From: JAJYRX01 sp041655275
GTDB taxonomy: Bacteria > Pseudomonadota > Gammaproteobacteria > Burkholderiales > Burkholderiaceae_B
DNA length: 64,000 nt
Assembly: GCA_041655275.1 (NCBI GenBank)
Contig: JBBAFU010000005.1
Location: 1-64,000 of the forward strand
Direction of reading: 5' to 3'
Shown here: positions 8,066 to 16,784 of the stretch, in pieces
How the letters are laid out: every line of letters starts with the position of its first letter
Position numbering within the stretch: the first letter of the stretch is position 1
The notes under the pieces: generated by a model
Seen by the model: only the letters and a program-made list of their open reading frames with translations
Told to the model about the DNA's origin: nothing
Database searches by the model: none
Position numbers and translations under genes: made by a program

Positions 8066-9576
8066 GCTTGGCCGAGACGCCGCGCGTTCAGGTCATCCGG
8101 CTGGATGCGGCTGGTCGTCCATGGCGCCTGGCGCGCGAAATGGATTTGCATGCGGCATTGATCAATGTTCCCCTGTCCCGTGAGCCTGGTGCGCCCGGCA
8201 TACCGTATTCCTTTGTCGCGATGCCCGGGCGCTACGTTTCTGCACTGCTGGCATTTGCGGCGGCCTGGTACCGCCGGCTGCCTCTGCTCATACTTAACCC
8301 GGCCTGGGATTTGTCACCAGACGTCCTGCAGGCGATTTTTGCAGAGTTGGGCGAGCAGGTGGCGTCTGGCGTTCAGGCGGTGGACGTTCAGGTCTTCAGT
8401 GATTATTCGGATCGTGTGCTCGCCTATCTGTTTACACCGGCCAGCCGCGCTTTGGCTGCGGAGGCTGCTGCCTTGTGCGATCTGAGCGGTTTCGAGCCGG
8501 CACTGGATACACAGCTGTTGCAGGCGCTCGGGCTGGATGCGCGCATATGCCGTGTGCGTACACCGCCGGGTATGGACGTGCTGCCTGCCATATACAGTTT
8601 CCCTTCTCTGGCCGCATTGGCGAAGCATGTGGCCCGGGTGCGCCTGTGCGCGTTGCGGGCGGGCAGCATACAGACATGGGCGTGCATCACACATCATGCC
8701 GGGGATTTGTTGCTGGCCCTGAAGGTCATCGAAGCCAATCCAGGGTGCGTGCAAGGGGTGCTGACACATAGTGATTACGTTGATATTGTGCACGATGTCT
8801 TGCCTGGAATGCCGGTGAAGGGAATTCAGGGTCCCATGCCGGGTCGAGGCCATGCGTGGTCGCGAGCGCATCCGCTGTTTGACGAGCTTTTGTATTTCGA
8901 GCGTTACGTGCTGCCGGCCATTTCGCCCGACGTCGCCATTTGCTTCCTGCGTCCCGTGCGTGGCTACGAAGTCGTCGACTATAGCTTTGCCGCACAGCTT
9001 GCATTTGTCTTGGCCGATGTGCAGGCAATGGCAGCGTTCCCCGGTGGCTCCGCACAGTCAAGCGACGATCTGCTATCCTCCCAGACCGTCGCCTGGCCGC
9101 GTGTTCGTGGCAAGCGTGTGTTGCTGCATTTTGATGGCGGCTGGCCAATCAAGATTTATCCGAAAAGTGCACAGGAGGCATTGATCAGGCGGCTTCGTGA
9201 TGCACAGTGGTCGGTGTCGGTGACGGGAAGCCTTGCCGTTCAGGTGGAAGGCGTCGCGGTGCATGAGTTCACCAAGCTGTCGGCATTCCGGGCACTGCTT
9301 GAGGCGCATGATGTACTCGTAGGCATGGATTCCTTCCCGTGTCATTATGCGTCACAACATCTGGGTATGCCGACAATCTGCCTGTTTGGGCCGACCAGCC
9401 AGGCACACCTGTCCCATGCGTCGCCGAACTATGTCGCCTTGAGTAAAGGCATGTCTTGCGCCCCCTGTCATAGCTACAGTCACTGTCCGATATATGGCGG
9501 TAGTGATTGTCGAAATTTTGTCGACCCTGATACCGTTGTCGCCGTATTGACGCGTTGCCTGGAGCAGGCGCCATGA
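8062..9576 (+). CDS. GT9-like (heptosyltransferase-type) glycosyltransferase with unusual N-terminal half
   Basis: A 504-residue protein whose C-terminal 180 residues look like glycosyltransferase family 9. They include LLHFDGGWPIKIYP, then VLVGMDSFPCHYASQHLGMPTICLFGP split over two strands, and a cysteine-rich tail (CAPC, CP, C) often seen in heptosyltransferase-like enzymes. The first 300 residues are longer than in normal GT9 enzymes (about 320-350 in all) and show no motif I recognise, so a second activity is possible. It probably acts in assembly of the exported glycan. The start overlaps the Wzt stop (ATGA) and its stop overlaps the next start (ATGA), so the operon is tightly coupled. 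Confidence 0.72.
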   Translation: MSLAETPRVQVIRLDAAGRPWRLAREMDLHAALINVPLSREPGAPGIPYSFVAMPGRYVSALLAFAAAWYRRLPLLILNPAWDLSPDVLQAIFAELGEQVASGVQAVDVQVFSDYSDRVLAYLFTPASRALAAEAAALCDLSGFEPALDTQLLQALGLDARICRVRTPPGMDVLPAIYSFPSLAALAKHVARVRLCALRAGSIQTWACITHHAGDLLLALKVIEANPGCVQGVLTHSDYVDIVHDVLPGMPVKGIQGPMPGRGHAWSRAHPLFDELLYFERYVLPAISPDVAICFLRPVRGYEVVDYSFAAQLAFVLADVQAMAAFPGGSAQSSDDLLSSQTVAWPRVRGKRVLLHFDGGWPIKIYPKSAQEALIRRLRDAQWSVSVTGSLAVQVEGVAVHEFTKLSAFRALLEAHDVLVGMDSFPCHYASQHLGMPTICLFGPTSQAHLSHASPNYVALSKGMSCAPCHSYSHCPIYGGSDCRNFVDPDTVVAVLTRCLEQAP

Positions 9577-10832
9577 AGAAAGCCGTATTCACTATCTGCT
9601 CGGCCAATTATCTGCCGACCGCCAAGGTTCTCATGGATTCCTTGAGGACTCATGAGCCGGACAGCCGCCGTGTGCTTGTTCTGGTTGAGTCCAGCTGGAC
9701 TGCCGGGCGCATGCGGGCACTTGGCGAGGTTCTGAATTGTGAAATCATGCCCTTGTCCGCGTTGAATCTACCCGCCCTTGAGCGCATGGCGTTTCAGTAC
9801 GACATTACCGAATTCAATACGTCCGTCAAGCCATTTGTATTTAATGCCTTGTTCGATCAAGGCGCTGGTGCGGCTATTTATCTGGATCCGGATATCTGCC
9901 TGTACGCGCCGCTTACCAATTTGTGGGATGTTCTGGAGGGACACGACGCTGTCGTTACACCTCATATCACGGAGCCGCTGCCGGATGACGGGTGTGTGCC
10001 GACAAATGAAAACATGGCACGTTGCGGCCAATACAACTTCGGGTTTGTCGGGCTCGCCAATCAGCCTGATGCGCGCCGTTTTGTTACCTGGTGGGCAGAG
10101 CGTCTGGTCGATCACTGTATTTTCCACCCACATCATTTTTATTTTGTTGACCAATTCTATGGCGCCCTGATCAGTAGTTTTGTGCCTAGCACCTGTGTGT
10201 GGGCGCACCACAGCTACAACTTCGCCTACTGGAATGCATCTCAGCGCAGCCTGCAGGGCAGCGTGGCGAATGGCTGGGTGACTGGGGACGGACCGCTAGT
10301 ATTCTTCCATTTTTCCGGGTTCACCGCTGCCGATCCGGACGCTCTGTCACGTCATCAAGACCGGGTCAGGGCCGAGCCAGGCAGCGCATTGAGCGAAATC
10401 AGTCACGCCTATCGTGCGGCTGTTCAGGCCAATGAAGCGAGCATGGCGGCGTTTGTTGAACCCTATTCATTTGCCTGCTACACGGACGGTACACCGATAG
10501 ACTTGTTGGAGCGGCGTGCTTATCGTGATCTGTCATCCGCAGACAAACAGTTGTTACCCAACCCTTTTGATCCTGAATTGCGTGATCGCCTCAGCGTCTT
10601 TCACGAAATCAATGATGTCTCGGGCTCGCCGACGGGTTTGTTATGGCAGTTGTGGCAGTTGCGCCAGCAGGGTGACGCTTGGCGTGCGCAGGAGATCTCG
10701 GGCTTGCGACGTGAGCTTGATCGGGCCGAGGCTGCGTTGCAGGCCACGCGTGGGTCGGTGAGCTATCGGCTTGGCCGGCTCATGACGGCACCGCTGCGCT
10801 GGTTGCGCGATCGTTTGAATGTGTCTGCATAG
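9573..10832 (+). CDS. DxD glycosyltransferase (GT8/GT-A-like)
   Basis: A 419-residue protein starting AVFTICSANYLPTAKVLMDS, the beta-strand and donor-binding start seen in many GT-A enzymes, with a metal-binding YLDPDICLY around residue 105-113. A conserved NFGFVGL and FHFSGF follow, as in family 8-like transferases. The C-terminus ends in a short predicted coiled coil and a basic amphipathic stretch (YRLGRLMTAPLRWLR) that may dock to the membrane. ATG 9573 has a GGAG ribosome-binding site and overlaps the previous stop. It is the last gene of the exporter operon, followed by the ribosomal promoter on the same strand; I see no terminator between them. Confidence 0.8.
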   Translation: MKKAVFTICSANYLPTAKVLMDSLRTHEPDSRRVLVLVESSWTAGRMRALGEVLNCEIMPLSALNLPALERMAFQYDITEFNTSVKPFVFNALFDQGAGAAIYLDPDICLYAPLTNLWDVLEGHDAVVTPHITEPLPDDGCVPTNENMARCGQYNFGFVGLANQPDARRFVTWWAERLVDHCIFHPHHFYFVDQFYGALISSFVPSTCVWAHHSYNFAYWNASQRSLQGSVANGWVTGDGPLVFFHFSGFTAADPDALSRHQDRVRAEPGSALSEISHAYRAAVQANEASMAAFVEPYSFACYTDGTPIDLLERRAYRDLSSADKQLLPNPFDPELRDRLSVFHEINDVSGSPTGLLWQLWQLRQQGDAWRAQEISGLRRELDRAEAALQATRGSVSYRLGRLMTAPLRWLRDRLNVSA

Positions 10833-11110
10833 ATCGGGCGCGTTTATCGTTTGCATTTCGTTATCGAATCCGCTATAGTAATCGCCTTGCTCGCACGCGC
10901 TACTCTTATGGCTGCACGTGGCAGGGTCAAGCAGTAGGCAGGTCAAGTCGCCCGTTTTCGTCGCAGCATGTGGCGGCGGGCTTTGGCAGGAATTCAACCC
11001 AGGGTGTGCGGCGCAGCATGCGTTGCAGGCCTGACGGGACCAAAACTGGTCGTGCAGCGTCGTCAATGGTTGGCGGCAGGCGGTACGGTTAAGTTGGAAC
11101 AGGACTAATC
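10833..11110 (+). promoter_or_regulatory. Promoter and long leader of the spc ribosomal operon
   Basis: A near-consensus sigma-70 promoter is present: -35 TTGCAT (10851-10856), a 17-bp spacer and -10 TATAGT (10874-10879). The start would fall near 10886, leaving a leader of about 225 nt before rplN. The leader has a small hairpin GACCA-AAAC-TGGTC (11038-11051) but no ORF of note. In most bacteria rplN follows rpsQ inside a longer operon; here a polysaccharide operon lies upstream, which explains the need for an own promoter. Confidence 0.65.
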
Positions 11111-11479
11111 ATGATTCAAATGCAGACCACGCTGGGCGTGGCCGATAACACGGGTGCACGGTCCGTCATGTGCATCAAGGTGTTGGGCGGCTCCAAGCGC
11201 CGTTACGCCGCTATCGGCGATGTGATCAAGGTTGCCGTGAAAGAGGCCGCCCCCCGCGGGCGTGTCAAGAAAGGCGAAATCTACAACGCCGTGGTGGTGC
11301 GTACCGCCAAGGGTGTGCGTCGTCGCGACGGTTCCCTGATCAAGTTTGGCGGCAATGCCGCCGTGTTGCTCAACGCCAGGCTGGAGCCCATTGGTACGCG
11401 TATCTTCGGGCCGGTCACGCGCGAGCTGCGGACCGAGAAGTTCATGAAGATCGTGTCCCTGGCTCCCGAAGTCTTGTAA
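11111..11479 (+). CDS. rplN: 50S ribosomal protein L14
   Basis: The 122-residue product has the universally conserved L14 start MIQMQTTLGVADNTGARSVM and ends RELRTEKFMKIVSLAPEVL, full length for the family. L14 sits at the subunit interface and forms bridges with 16S rRNA and contacts L19. It is the first gene of the spc block here, behind a strong promoter and a 225-nt leader, and is followed 11 nt later by rplX. Confidence 0.98.
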   Translation: MIQMQTTLGVADNTGARSVMCIKVLGGSKRRYAAIGDVIKVAVKEAAPRGRVKKGEIYNAVVVRTAKGVRRRDGSLIKFGGNAAVLLNARLEPIGTRIFGPVTRELRTEKFMKIVSLAPEVL

Positions 11480-11490
11480 GGGGCAAAGCA

Positions 11491-11811
11491 ATGCAAAAGA
11501 TTCGCAAGGGCGACGAAGTCATCGTGCTCACCGGCCGCGACAAATCCCGTCGCGGTGTGGTGCTGGCGCGTGTGGGTGCCGACCGCGTGCTGGTCGAAGG
11601 CGTCAACATGGTCAAGAAGCACAGCAAGGGCAACCCCATGGCGGGTGTGGCCGGCGGCATCATCGACAAGACCATGCCCATCCATATCTCCAATGTGGCC
11701 GTGTTCAATCCGGCTACGGGCAAGGGCGGGCGCGTCACCATCCGCGACGTGGATGGCAAGAAAGTGCGCGTGTTCAGCTCGAGTGGCGCCGTGGTCGGCG
11801 CCAAGGCTTAA
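11491..11811 (+). CDS. rplX: 50S ribosomal protein L24
   Basis: The 106-residue product begins MQKIRKGDEVIVLTGRDKSRRG, the KOW motif of L24, and is of normal length. L24 is one of the two assembly initiators of the large subunit and lies near the tunnel exit. ATG 11491 is preferred over earlier in-frame starts that lie inside rplN because a GGGGCAA Shine-Dalgarno-like stretch precedes it. Confidence 0.98.
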   Translation: MQKIRKGDEVIVLTGRDKSRRGVVLARVGADRVLVEGVNMVKKHSKGNPMAGVAGGIIDKTMPIHISNVAVFNPATGKGGRVTIRDVDGKKVRVFSSSGAVVGAKA

Positions 11812-11822
11812 GGAGGCATTCC

Positions 11823-12362
11823 ATGGCACGTCTGCAAGAATTCTATCGTGACAAGGTTGTGGCCGACCTGGTTGAAAAGTTCGGCTACAAGAGCGTCATG
11901 CAGGTACCGCGTATCGAGAAGATCACGCTCAACATGGGTGTGTCCGAGGCGGTTGCCGATCGCAAGGTGATGGACAATGCCACGGCCGATCTGGCCCGCA
12001 TCGCCGGCCAGAAGCCGGTCGTCACCGTCAGCCGCAAGGCCATCGCCGGGTTCAAGATCCGCGAAGACTATCCCATTGGCTGCAAGGTCACGCTGCGTGG
12101 CCGGCGCATGTACGAGTTTCTCGACCGCCTGATCGCCGTGGCCCTGCCGCGTGTGCGCGATTTCCGCGGAGTCTCGTCGCGTGCCTTCGATGGCCGGGGC
12201 AACTACAGCCTCGGGGTGAAAGAGCAAATCATCTTCCCCGAGATCGAATACGACAAGATCGACGCCGTACGTGGTCTGGACATCGCCATCACCACCACGG
12301 CCAAGACCGACGAGGAAGCCAGGGCCCTGCTCAGCGCCTTTCGCTTTCCGTTCCGCAACTGA
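11823..12362 (+). CDS. rplE: 50S ribosomal protein L5
   Basis: The 179-residue product shows the L5 features MARLQEFYRDKVVADL and KAIAGFKIREDYPIGCKVTLRG, and KEQIIFPEIEYDKID near the end. L5 binds 5S rRNA and contacts the small-subunit head and P-site tRNA. It has an AGGAGG-like ribosome-binding site (aaggaggc) and lies 11 nt after rplX. Confidence 0.98.
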   Translation: MARLQEFYRDKVVADLVEKFGYKSVMQVPRIEKITLNMGVSEAVADRKVMDNATADLARIAGQKPVVTVSRKAIAGFKIREDYPIGCKVTLRGRRMYEFLDRLIAVALPRVRDFRGVSSRAFDGRGNYSLGVKEQIIFPEIEYDKIDAVRGLDIAITTTAKTDEEARALLSAFRFPFRN

Positions 12363-12374
12363 AGGGGCGCTCAC

Positions 12375-12680
12375 GTGGCAAAACTTTCACTTATCAATCG
12401 CGAAGTAAAACGCGCGAAACTGGTCCAGAAGTATGCGGCGCGCCGTGCCGAGCTTCAGGCCATCATTAACGACCAGTCCCTTTCGGACGAGGAACGCTAC
12501 CAGGCCCGCCTGCGGCTGCAGCGCCTGCCCCGCAATGCCAACCCGACGCGCCTGCGCAATCGCTGCGCCGTCACGGGGCGCGGGCGCGGCGTGTACAGCA
12601 AGTTCGGGCTCACGCGGCACAAGCTGCGTGAAATGTCCATGCGCGGCGAAGTGCCCGGCATGACCAAGGCCAGCTGGTAG
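12375..12680 (+). CDS. rpsN: 30S ribosomal protein S14
   Basis: The 101-residue product is the long, cysteine-free (C-) form of S14, with NRCAVTGRGRGVYSKFGLTRHKLRE near the end where zinc-binding S14 forms carry CxxC pairs. It is in the 30S head near the A site. The start codon is GTG (12375). It lies 12 nt after rplE. Confidence 0.97.
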   Translation: MAKLSLINREVKRAKLVQKYAARRAELQAIINDQSLSDEERYQARLRLQRLPRNANPTRLRNRCAVTGRGRGVYSKFGLTRHKLREMSMRGEVPGMTKASW

Positions 12681-12691
12681 GGGGAATTCAG

Positions 12692-13087
12692 ATGAGCATG
12701 AGCGATCCAATCGCCGATATGCTGACACGCGTGCGCAATGCGCAGCAGGTCAGCAAGCAGTCGGTCAGCATGCCCTCTTCCAGGCTCAAGGTTGCCATTG
12801 CAGCCGTGCTCAAGGATGAAGGCTATATCGATGATTTCCAGATCACGGGCGGCAATGTCAAGCCGGTGCTGGAAATCGCCCTCAAGTATTATGCCGGGCG
12901 CCCGGTCATCGAGCGCCTCGACCGTGTCTCGCGTCCCGGTCTGCGCATCTATCGCGGCAGCAAGGCCATTCCCGCCGTCATGAACGGCCTGGGCGTGGCC
13001 ATCGTGTCCACACCCCGCGGGGTGATGACCGACCGCAAGGCGCGCGCCACCGGTGTGGGCGGCGAAGTCCTGTGCTACGTCGCCTGA
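12692..13087 (+). CDS. rpsH: 30S ribosomal protein S8
   Basis: The 131-residue product begins MSMSDPIADMLTRVRNAQ and ends with the conserved STPRGVMTDRKAR and GGEVLCYVA. S8 binds the central domain of 16S rRNA early in assembly, and in enterobacteria it also represses spc operon translation at rplE; whether that regulation exists here cannot be told by eye. A second in-frame ATG at 12698 is possible. Confidence 0.98.
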   Translation: MSMSDPIADMLTRVRNAQQVSKQSVSMPSSRLKVAIAAVLKDEGYIDDFQITGGNVKPVLEIALKYYAGRPVIERLDRVSRPGLRIYRGSKAIPAVMNGLGVAIVSTPRGVMTDRKARATGVGGEVLCYVA

Positions 13088-13097
13088 GGAGCATCAC

Positions 13098-13631
13098 ATG
13101 TCACGCATAGCAAAATATCCCGTTCCGGTGCCCCAGGGCGTGCAGGCCACCATTGGTGATGACCAGATCACGGTCAAGGGCCCGCTGGGCACGCTGGTGC
13201 AGTCGCTCAATCCGGATGTCGATATCCGGCTCGACGACGGCCAGCTCAGCTTTGCCGAGGCGAACGAGTCGCGGCAGGCACGTGCCATGGCCGGTACCAT
13301 GCGCTCCCTCGTGAACAACATGGTCACGGGTGTGAGCCAGGGTTTCGAGCGCCGGCTGAATCTGGTGGGCGTGGGCTTCCGCGCCCAGGTCCAGGGTAAT
13401 ACGCTGAAGATGCAACTCGGTTTCTCCCACGATGTGCTGCACGACATGCCGGAAGGCATCAAGGTCGAATGCCCCACCCAGACCGAGATCGTGGTCAAGG
13501 GCATCGACAAGCAGGTTGTGGGTCAGGTGGCCGCCGAGATTCGTGCCTACCGCCGTCCCGAGCCCTACAAGGGCAAGGGCGTGCGTTATGCCGACGAGCA
13601 GGTCATCCTCAAGGAAACCAAGAAGAAGTAA
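13098..13631 (+). CDS. rplF: 50S ribosomal protein L6
   Basis: The 177-residue product starts MSRIAKYPVPVPQGVQ and carries the L6 signature PEPYKGKGVRYADE near its C-terminus. L6 lies beside the factor-binding centre of the large subunit. ATG 13098 with GAGGAG just upstream is chosen over an earlier in-frame start inside rpsH. Confidence 0.98.
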   Translation: MSRIAKYPVPVPQGVQATIGDDQITVKGPLGTLVQSLNPDVDIRLDDGQLSFAEANESRQARAMAGTMRSLVNNMVTGVSQGFERRLNLVGVGFRAQVQGNTLKMQLGFSHDVLHDMPEGIKVECPTQTEIVVKGIDKQVVGQVAAEIRAYRRPEPYKGKGVRYADEQVILKETKKK

Positions 13632-13652
13632 GCGTACAGGCAAGGACGAATC

Positions 13653-14018
13653 ATGGACAAGAAACAAACCCGTTTGCGTCGTGCTGCAGCGACTCGCCGG
13701 AAGATCGCCGAACTGCGCGTACATCGCCTCTCGGTATTCCGCTCGAATCAGCACATCTACGCGAACATCATTGCGCCGGAAGGCGATCGCGTGCTCGTCA
13801 GCGCGTCCACCCTCGAGCCCGAGGTGCGCCAGTCGCTGTCCAACGGCGACGGCAATGCCCGCAACGTGGCAGCGGCCGGCCTGGTCGGCACACGTGTGGC
13901 CGAGAAGGCCCGCGCCGCCGGCATCGAGAAGGTGGCCTTCGATCGCTCGGGCTTTCGTTATCATGGCCGTGTCAAGGCACTGGCCGAAGCCGCGCGTGAA
14001 GCCGGCCTCAAATTCTAG
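13653..14018 (+). CDS. rplR: 50S ribosomal protein L18
   Basis: The 121-residue product has the basic N-terminus KKQTRLRRAAATRRKI and the C-terminal FDRSGFRYHGRVKALAEAARE of L18, a 5S rRNA-binding protein of the central protuberance. It is 21 nt downstream of rplF, one of the longer spacings in this block. Confidence 0.97.
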   Translation: MDKKQTRLRRAAATRRKIAELRVHRLSVFRSNQHIYANIIAPEGDRVLVSASTLEPEVRQSLSNGDGNARNVAAAGLVGTRVAEKARAAGIEKVAFDRSGFRYHGRVKALAEAAREAGLKF

Positions 14019-14032
14019 GCAGGGACTGTCAT

Positions 14033-14551
14033 ATGGCTAGAGCACAAAGCAGACACGCCGCCGACGATCGCGACGACGGCATGCGTGAAAAGATGATTGC
14101 GGTCAACCGCGTCAGCAAGGTCGTCAAGGGCGGTCGTACCATGAGCTTCGCCGCGCTGAGCGTGGTGGGTGACGGTGATGGCCGCATCGGCATGGGCAAG
14201 GGCAAGGCCCGCGAAGTGCCCGTGGCGGTGCAGAAGGCGATGGAGCAGGCGCGTCGCGGCATGGTCAAGGTGCCCCTGAAGGACGGCACGCTGTACCACT
14301 CCGTCGTGGGCCGTCATGGCGCCTCCAAGGTGCTCATCTCGCCCGCAGCCGAAGGTACGGGTGTGATCGCCGGCGGCCCCATGCGCGCCATCTTTGAAGT
14401 GATGGGCGTGCGCAACGTCGTGGCCAAGAGCCTGGGGTCCAGCAACCCCTACAACATGGTGCGCGCCACGCTCAACGGGCTGCGCGCCTGCCTCACCCCG
14501 GCCGAAGTCGCTGCCAAGCGCGGCAAGACGGTCGAAGAGATCCTGGGATAA
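14033..14551 (+). CDS. rpsE: 30S ribosomal protein S5
   Basis: The 172-residue product contains the double-stranded RNA-binding region EKMIAVNRVSKVVKGGR and the S5 signature GDGDGRIGMGKGKAREVP. S5 lies at the mRNA entry site and, with S4, affects decoding fidelity. The gene lies 14 nt after rplR and 3 nt before rpmD. Confidence 0.98.
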   Translation: MARAQSRHAADDRDDGMREKMIAVNRVSKVVKGGRTMSFAALSVVGDGDGRIGMGKGKAREVPVAVQKAMEQARRGMVKVPLKDGTLYHSVVGRHGASKVLISPAAEGTGVIAGGPMRAIFEVMGVRNVVAKSLGSSNPYNMVRATLNGLRACLTPAEVAAKRGKTVEEILG

Positions 14552-14554
14552 GTC

Positions 14555-14740
14555 ATGGCACAGAAGCAAATCAAGGTGACGCTGGTCCGTTCTCTGATCG
14601 GCACCAAGAAGTCGCACCGGGCCACCGTTCGCGGTCTGGGCCTGGGTCGCATCAACAGCAGCCGCGTGCTGGCTGACACGCCCGAAGTGCGCGGCATGAT
14701 CCACAAGGTGGATTATCTGATCGCCGTTTCCGAGGCCTGA
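14555..14740 (+). CDS. rpmD: 50S ribosomal protein L30
   Basis: A 61-residue L30, normal length, with KQIKVTLVRSLIGTKKSHRA at the start and the conserved GLGLGRINSSR core. It is a peripheral large-subunit protein. Only 3 nt separate it from rpsE, so its ribosome-binding site lies within the end of rpsE. Confidence 0.97.
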   Translation: MAQKQIKVTLVRSLIGTKKSHRATVRGLGLGRINSSRVLADTPEVRGMIHKVDYLIAVSEA

Positions 14741-14751
14741 AGGAAATCGTC

Positions 14752-15192
14752 ATGGAAATCACGCAACTCAACACCCTCGAGCCCGCAGAAGGCTCCCGTC
14801 GCGGACGCCGTCGCGTGGGCCGCGGTGAAGGCTCGGGCTGGGGCAAGACATCGGGTCGCGGCCACAAGGGCCTGAAGGCCCGCTCGGGCGGTCGTCCCAA
14901 GATCGGTTTCGAAGGCGGCCAGATGCCGCTGCAGCGTCGCCTGCCCAAGCGCGGATTCACGTCTATGGGCCGTCACCTGCGTGCCGAGGTGCGCCTGTCG
15001 GACCTGGAAAGGCTGCCCATCGACGAGATCGATGTACAGGCGCTCAAGCAGGCCGGCGTCATCGGCCAGATGGTGCGTCAGGTGAAGGTCATCAAGTCGG
15101 GCGAGATCACGCGTGGCGTACAGCTGCGTGGCGTGGCCGCCACTGCGGGCGCGCGTGCCGCCATTGAGGCGGCCGGCGGGTCCATCGTCTAA
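14752..15192 (+). CDS. rplO: 50S ribosomal protein L15
   Basis: The 146-residue product has the arginine/glycine-rich L15 start (NTLEPAEGSRRGRRRVGRG) and GFEGGQMPLQRRLPKRGF. It binds 23S rRNA late in assembly. It precedes secY by 9 nt, the usual spc order. Confidence 0.98.
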   Translation: MEITQLNTLEPAEGSRRGRRRVGRGEGSGWGKTSGRGHKGLKARSGGRPKIGFEGGQMPLQRRLPKRGFTSMGRHLRAEVRLSDLERLPIDEIDVQALKQAGVIGQMVRQVKVIKSGEITRGVQLRGVAATAGARAAIEAAGGSIV

Positions 15193-15201
15193 GGGGCAAG
15201 C

Positions 15202-16527
15202 GTGGCAAGAGCTCAGGCCAAGGCAGCATCGGGAGCCCGCTTCGGCGACCTGCGCCGTCGTGTCATCTTCCTGTTGCTGGCAATGGTGGTGTACCGGCTG
15301 GGCACGCATGTGCCTGTGCCCGGGATCAATCCGGATGCGCTGTCCGACCTGTTCCAGCAGAACCAGAGCGGTATTCTGGGCCTGTTCAACATGTTCTCGG
15401 GCGGCGCGCTCGAGCGCTTCTCCGTGTTCGCCCTGGGGATCATGCCCTACATCTCGGCGGCCATCATCATGCAGTTGATGTCGGTCGTCGTGCCCACGCT
15501 CGAGGCGATCAAGAAAGAAGGCCAGGCGGGGCAGCGCAAGATTACCCAGTACACGCGCTATGGCACGGTGTTTCTCGCCCTGTTCCAGGCCGTGGGCATC
15601 TCGGTGGCGCTGGAATCCCAGCCCGGTCTGGTCATCGACCCCGGCCTGGTGTTCCGCTTCACCACCATCGTGACGCTGGTCACCGGCACCATGTTCATCA
15701 TGTGGCTGGGCGAGCAGATCACCGAGCGCGGCATCGGCAACGGTATCTCCATCCTGATCTTCGCCGGGATTGTCGCCGGTCTGCCCAGTGCGCTGGGCGG
15801 CATGCTGGATCTGGTGCGCACCGACGCCATGTCCATCCTGTCGGCGCTGTTCATCCTGGCGCTGGTGGTGGCGGTCACCTACTTCGTGGTCTTCGTCGAG
15901 CGCGGCCAGCGCCGCATCACGGTCAACTACGCCAAGCGCCAGGTGGGCAACAAGATCTATGGCGGGCAAAGTTCGCATCTGCCGCTGAAGCTGAATATGT
16001 CGGGTGTCATCCCGCCCATCTTCGCGTCGTCCATCATCCTGCTGCCGGCCACCCTGACGAGCTGGTTCTCGGCATCGCCGGGCATGCGCTGGCTGGGTGA
16101 TCTGACGGCGGCACTGCAGCCGCACCAGCCGCTGTATGTGACGCTGTTTTCGGCGCTCATCATCTTCTTCTGCTTCTTCTATACCGCGCTGGTGTTCAAC
16201 AGCCGCGAAACGGCAGACAACCTGAAGAAGAGCGGCGCTTTCGTACCGGGTATCCGTCCGGGCCCGCAGACGGCGCGCTACATCGATCGCATCCTGATGC
16301 GCCTCACGCTGGCAGGCTCGCTGTATATCACCCTGGTGTGTCTGCTGCCCGAGTTCATGCAGATGCGCTGGAACGTTCCGTTTTACTTTGGCGGCACGTC
16401 CTTGCTGATCATCGTGGTGGTGGCCATGGATTTCATGGCCCAGACACAGACGTATCTGGTGTCCCATCAGTATGATTCGCTGTTGCGCAAGGCCAACTTC
16501 AAGGGCGCAGGTGTGCCCATGCGATGA
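15202..16527 (+). CDS. secY: Preprotein translocase subunit SecY
   Basis: A 441-residue membrane protein with ten hydrophobic segments, the channel-forming subunit of SecYEG. Visible hallmarks are ALGIMPYISAAIIMQL in TM2, the cytoplasmic loop KKEGQAGQRKITQYTRY, and NSRETADNLKKSGAFVPGIRPG in the C5 loop that contacts SecA and the ribosome. It starts with GTG. Its place after rplO and before infA-rpmJ is standard for betaproteobacteria. Confidence 0.98.
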   Translation: MARAQAKAASGARFGDLRRRVIFLLLAMVVYRLGTHVPVPGINPDALSDLFQQNQSGILGLFNMFSGGALERFSVFALGIMPYISAAIIMQLMSVVVPTLEAIKKEGQAGQRKITQYTRYGTVFLALFQAVGISVALESQPGLVIDPGLVFRFTTIVTLVTGTMFIMWLGEQITERGIGNGISILIFAGIVAGLPSALGGMLDLVRTDAMSILSALFILALVVAVTYFVVFVERGQRRITVNYAKRQVGNKIYGGQSSHLPLKLNMSGVIPPIFASSIILLPATLTSWFSASPGMRWLGDLTAALQPHQPLYVTLFSALIIFFCFFYTALVFNSRETADNLKKSGAFVPGIRPGPQTARYIDRILMRLTLAGSLYITLVCLLPEFMQMRWNVPFYFGGTSLLIIVVVAMDFMAQTQTYLVSHQYDSLLRKANFKGAGVPMR

Positions 16528-16533
16528 TGCAAG

Positions 16534-16752
16534 ATGGCCAAGGACGACGTCATACAGATGCAGGGCGAAGTGGTCGAGAATCTGCCCAACGCAACGTTTC
16601 GCATCCGCCTCGAAAACGGTCACATGGTACTGGGCTACATTTCGGGCAAGATGCGCATGCATTACATCCGGATCCTGCCCGGAGACAAGGTCACGGTGGA
16701 GCTCACGCCCTATGACCTGTCTCGCGCAAGAATCGTTTTCCGCACCAAGTAA
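16534..16752 (+). CDS. infA: Translation initiation factor IF-1
   Basis: The 72-residue S1-like OB-fold protein matches IF-1 throughout, with MAKDDVIQMQGEVVENLPNA at the start and RILPGDKVTVELTPYDL near the end. It binds the 30S A site during initiation. Many Burkholderiales carry a second infA copy elsewhere; this is the ribosomal-operon copy, 6 nt after secY. Confidence 0.97.
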   Translation: MAKDDVIQMQGEVVENLPNATFRIRLENGHMVLGYISGKMRMHYIRILPGDKVTVELTPYDLSRARIVFRTK

Positions 16753-16784
16753 GTGGGCGGTATACAGGAAATTTGGAGTCAACC

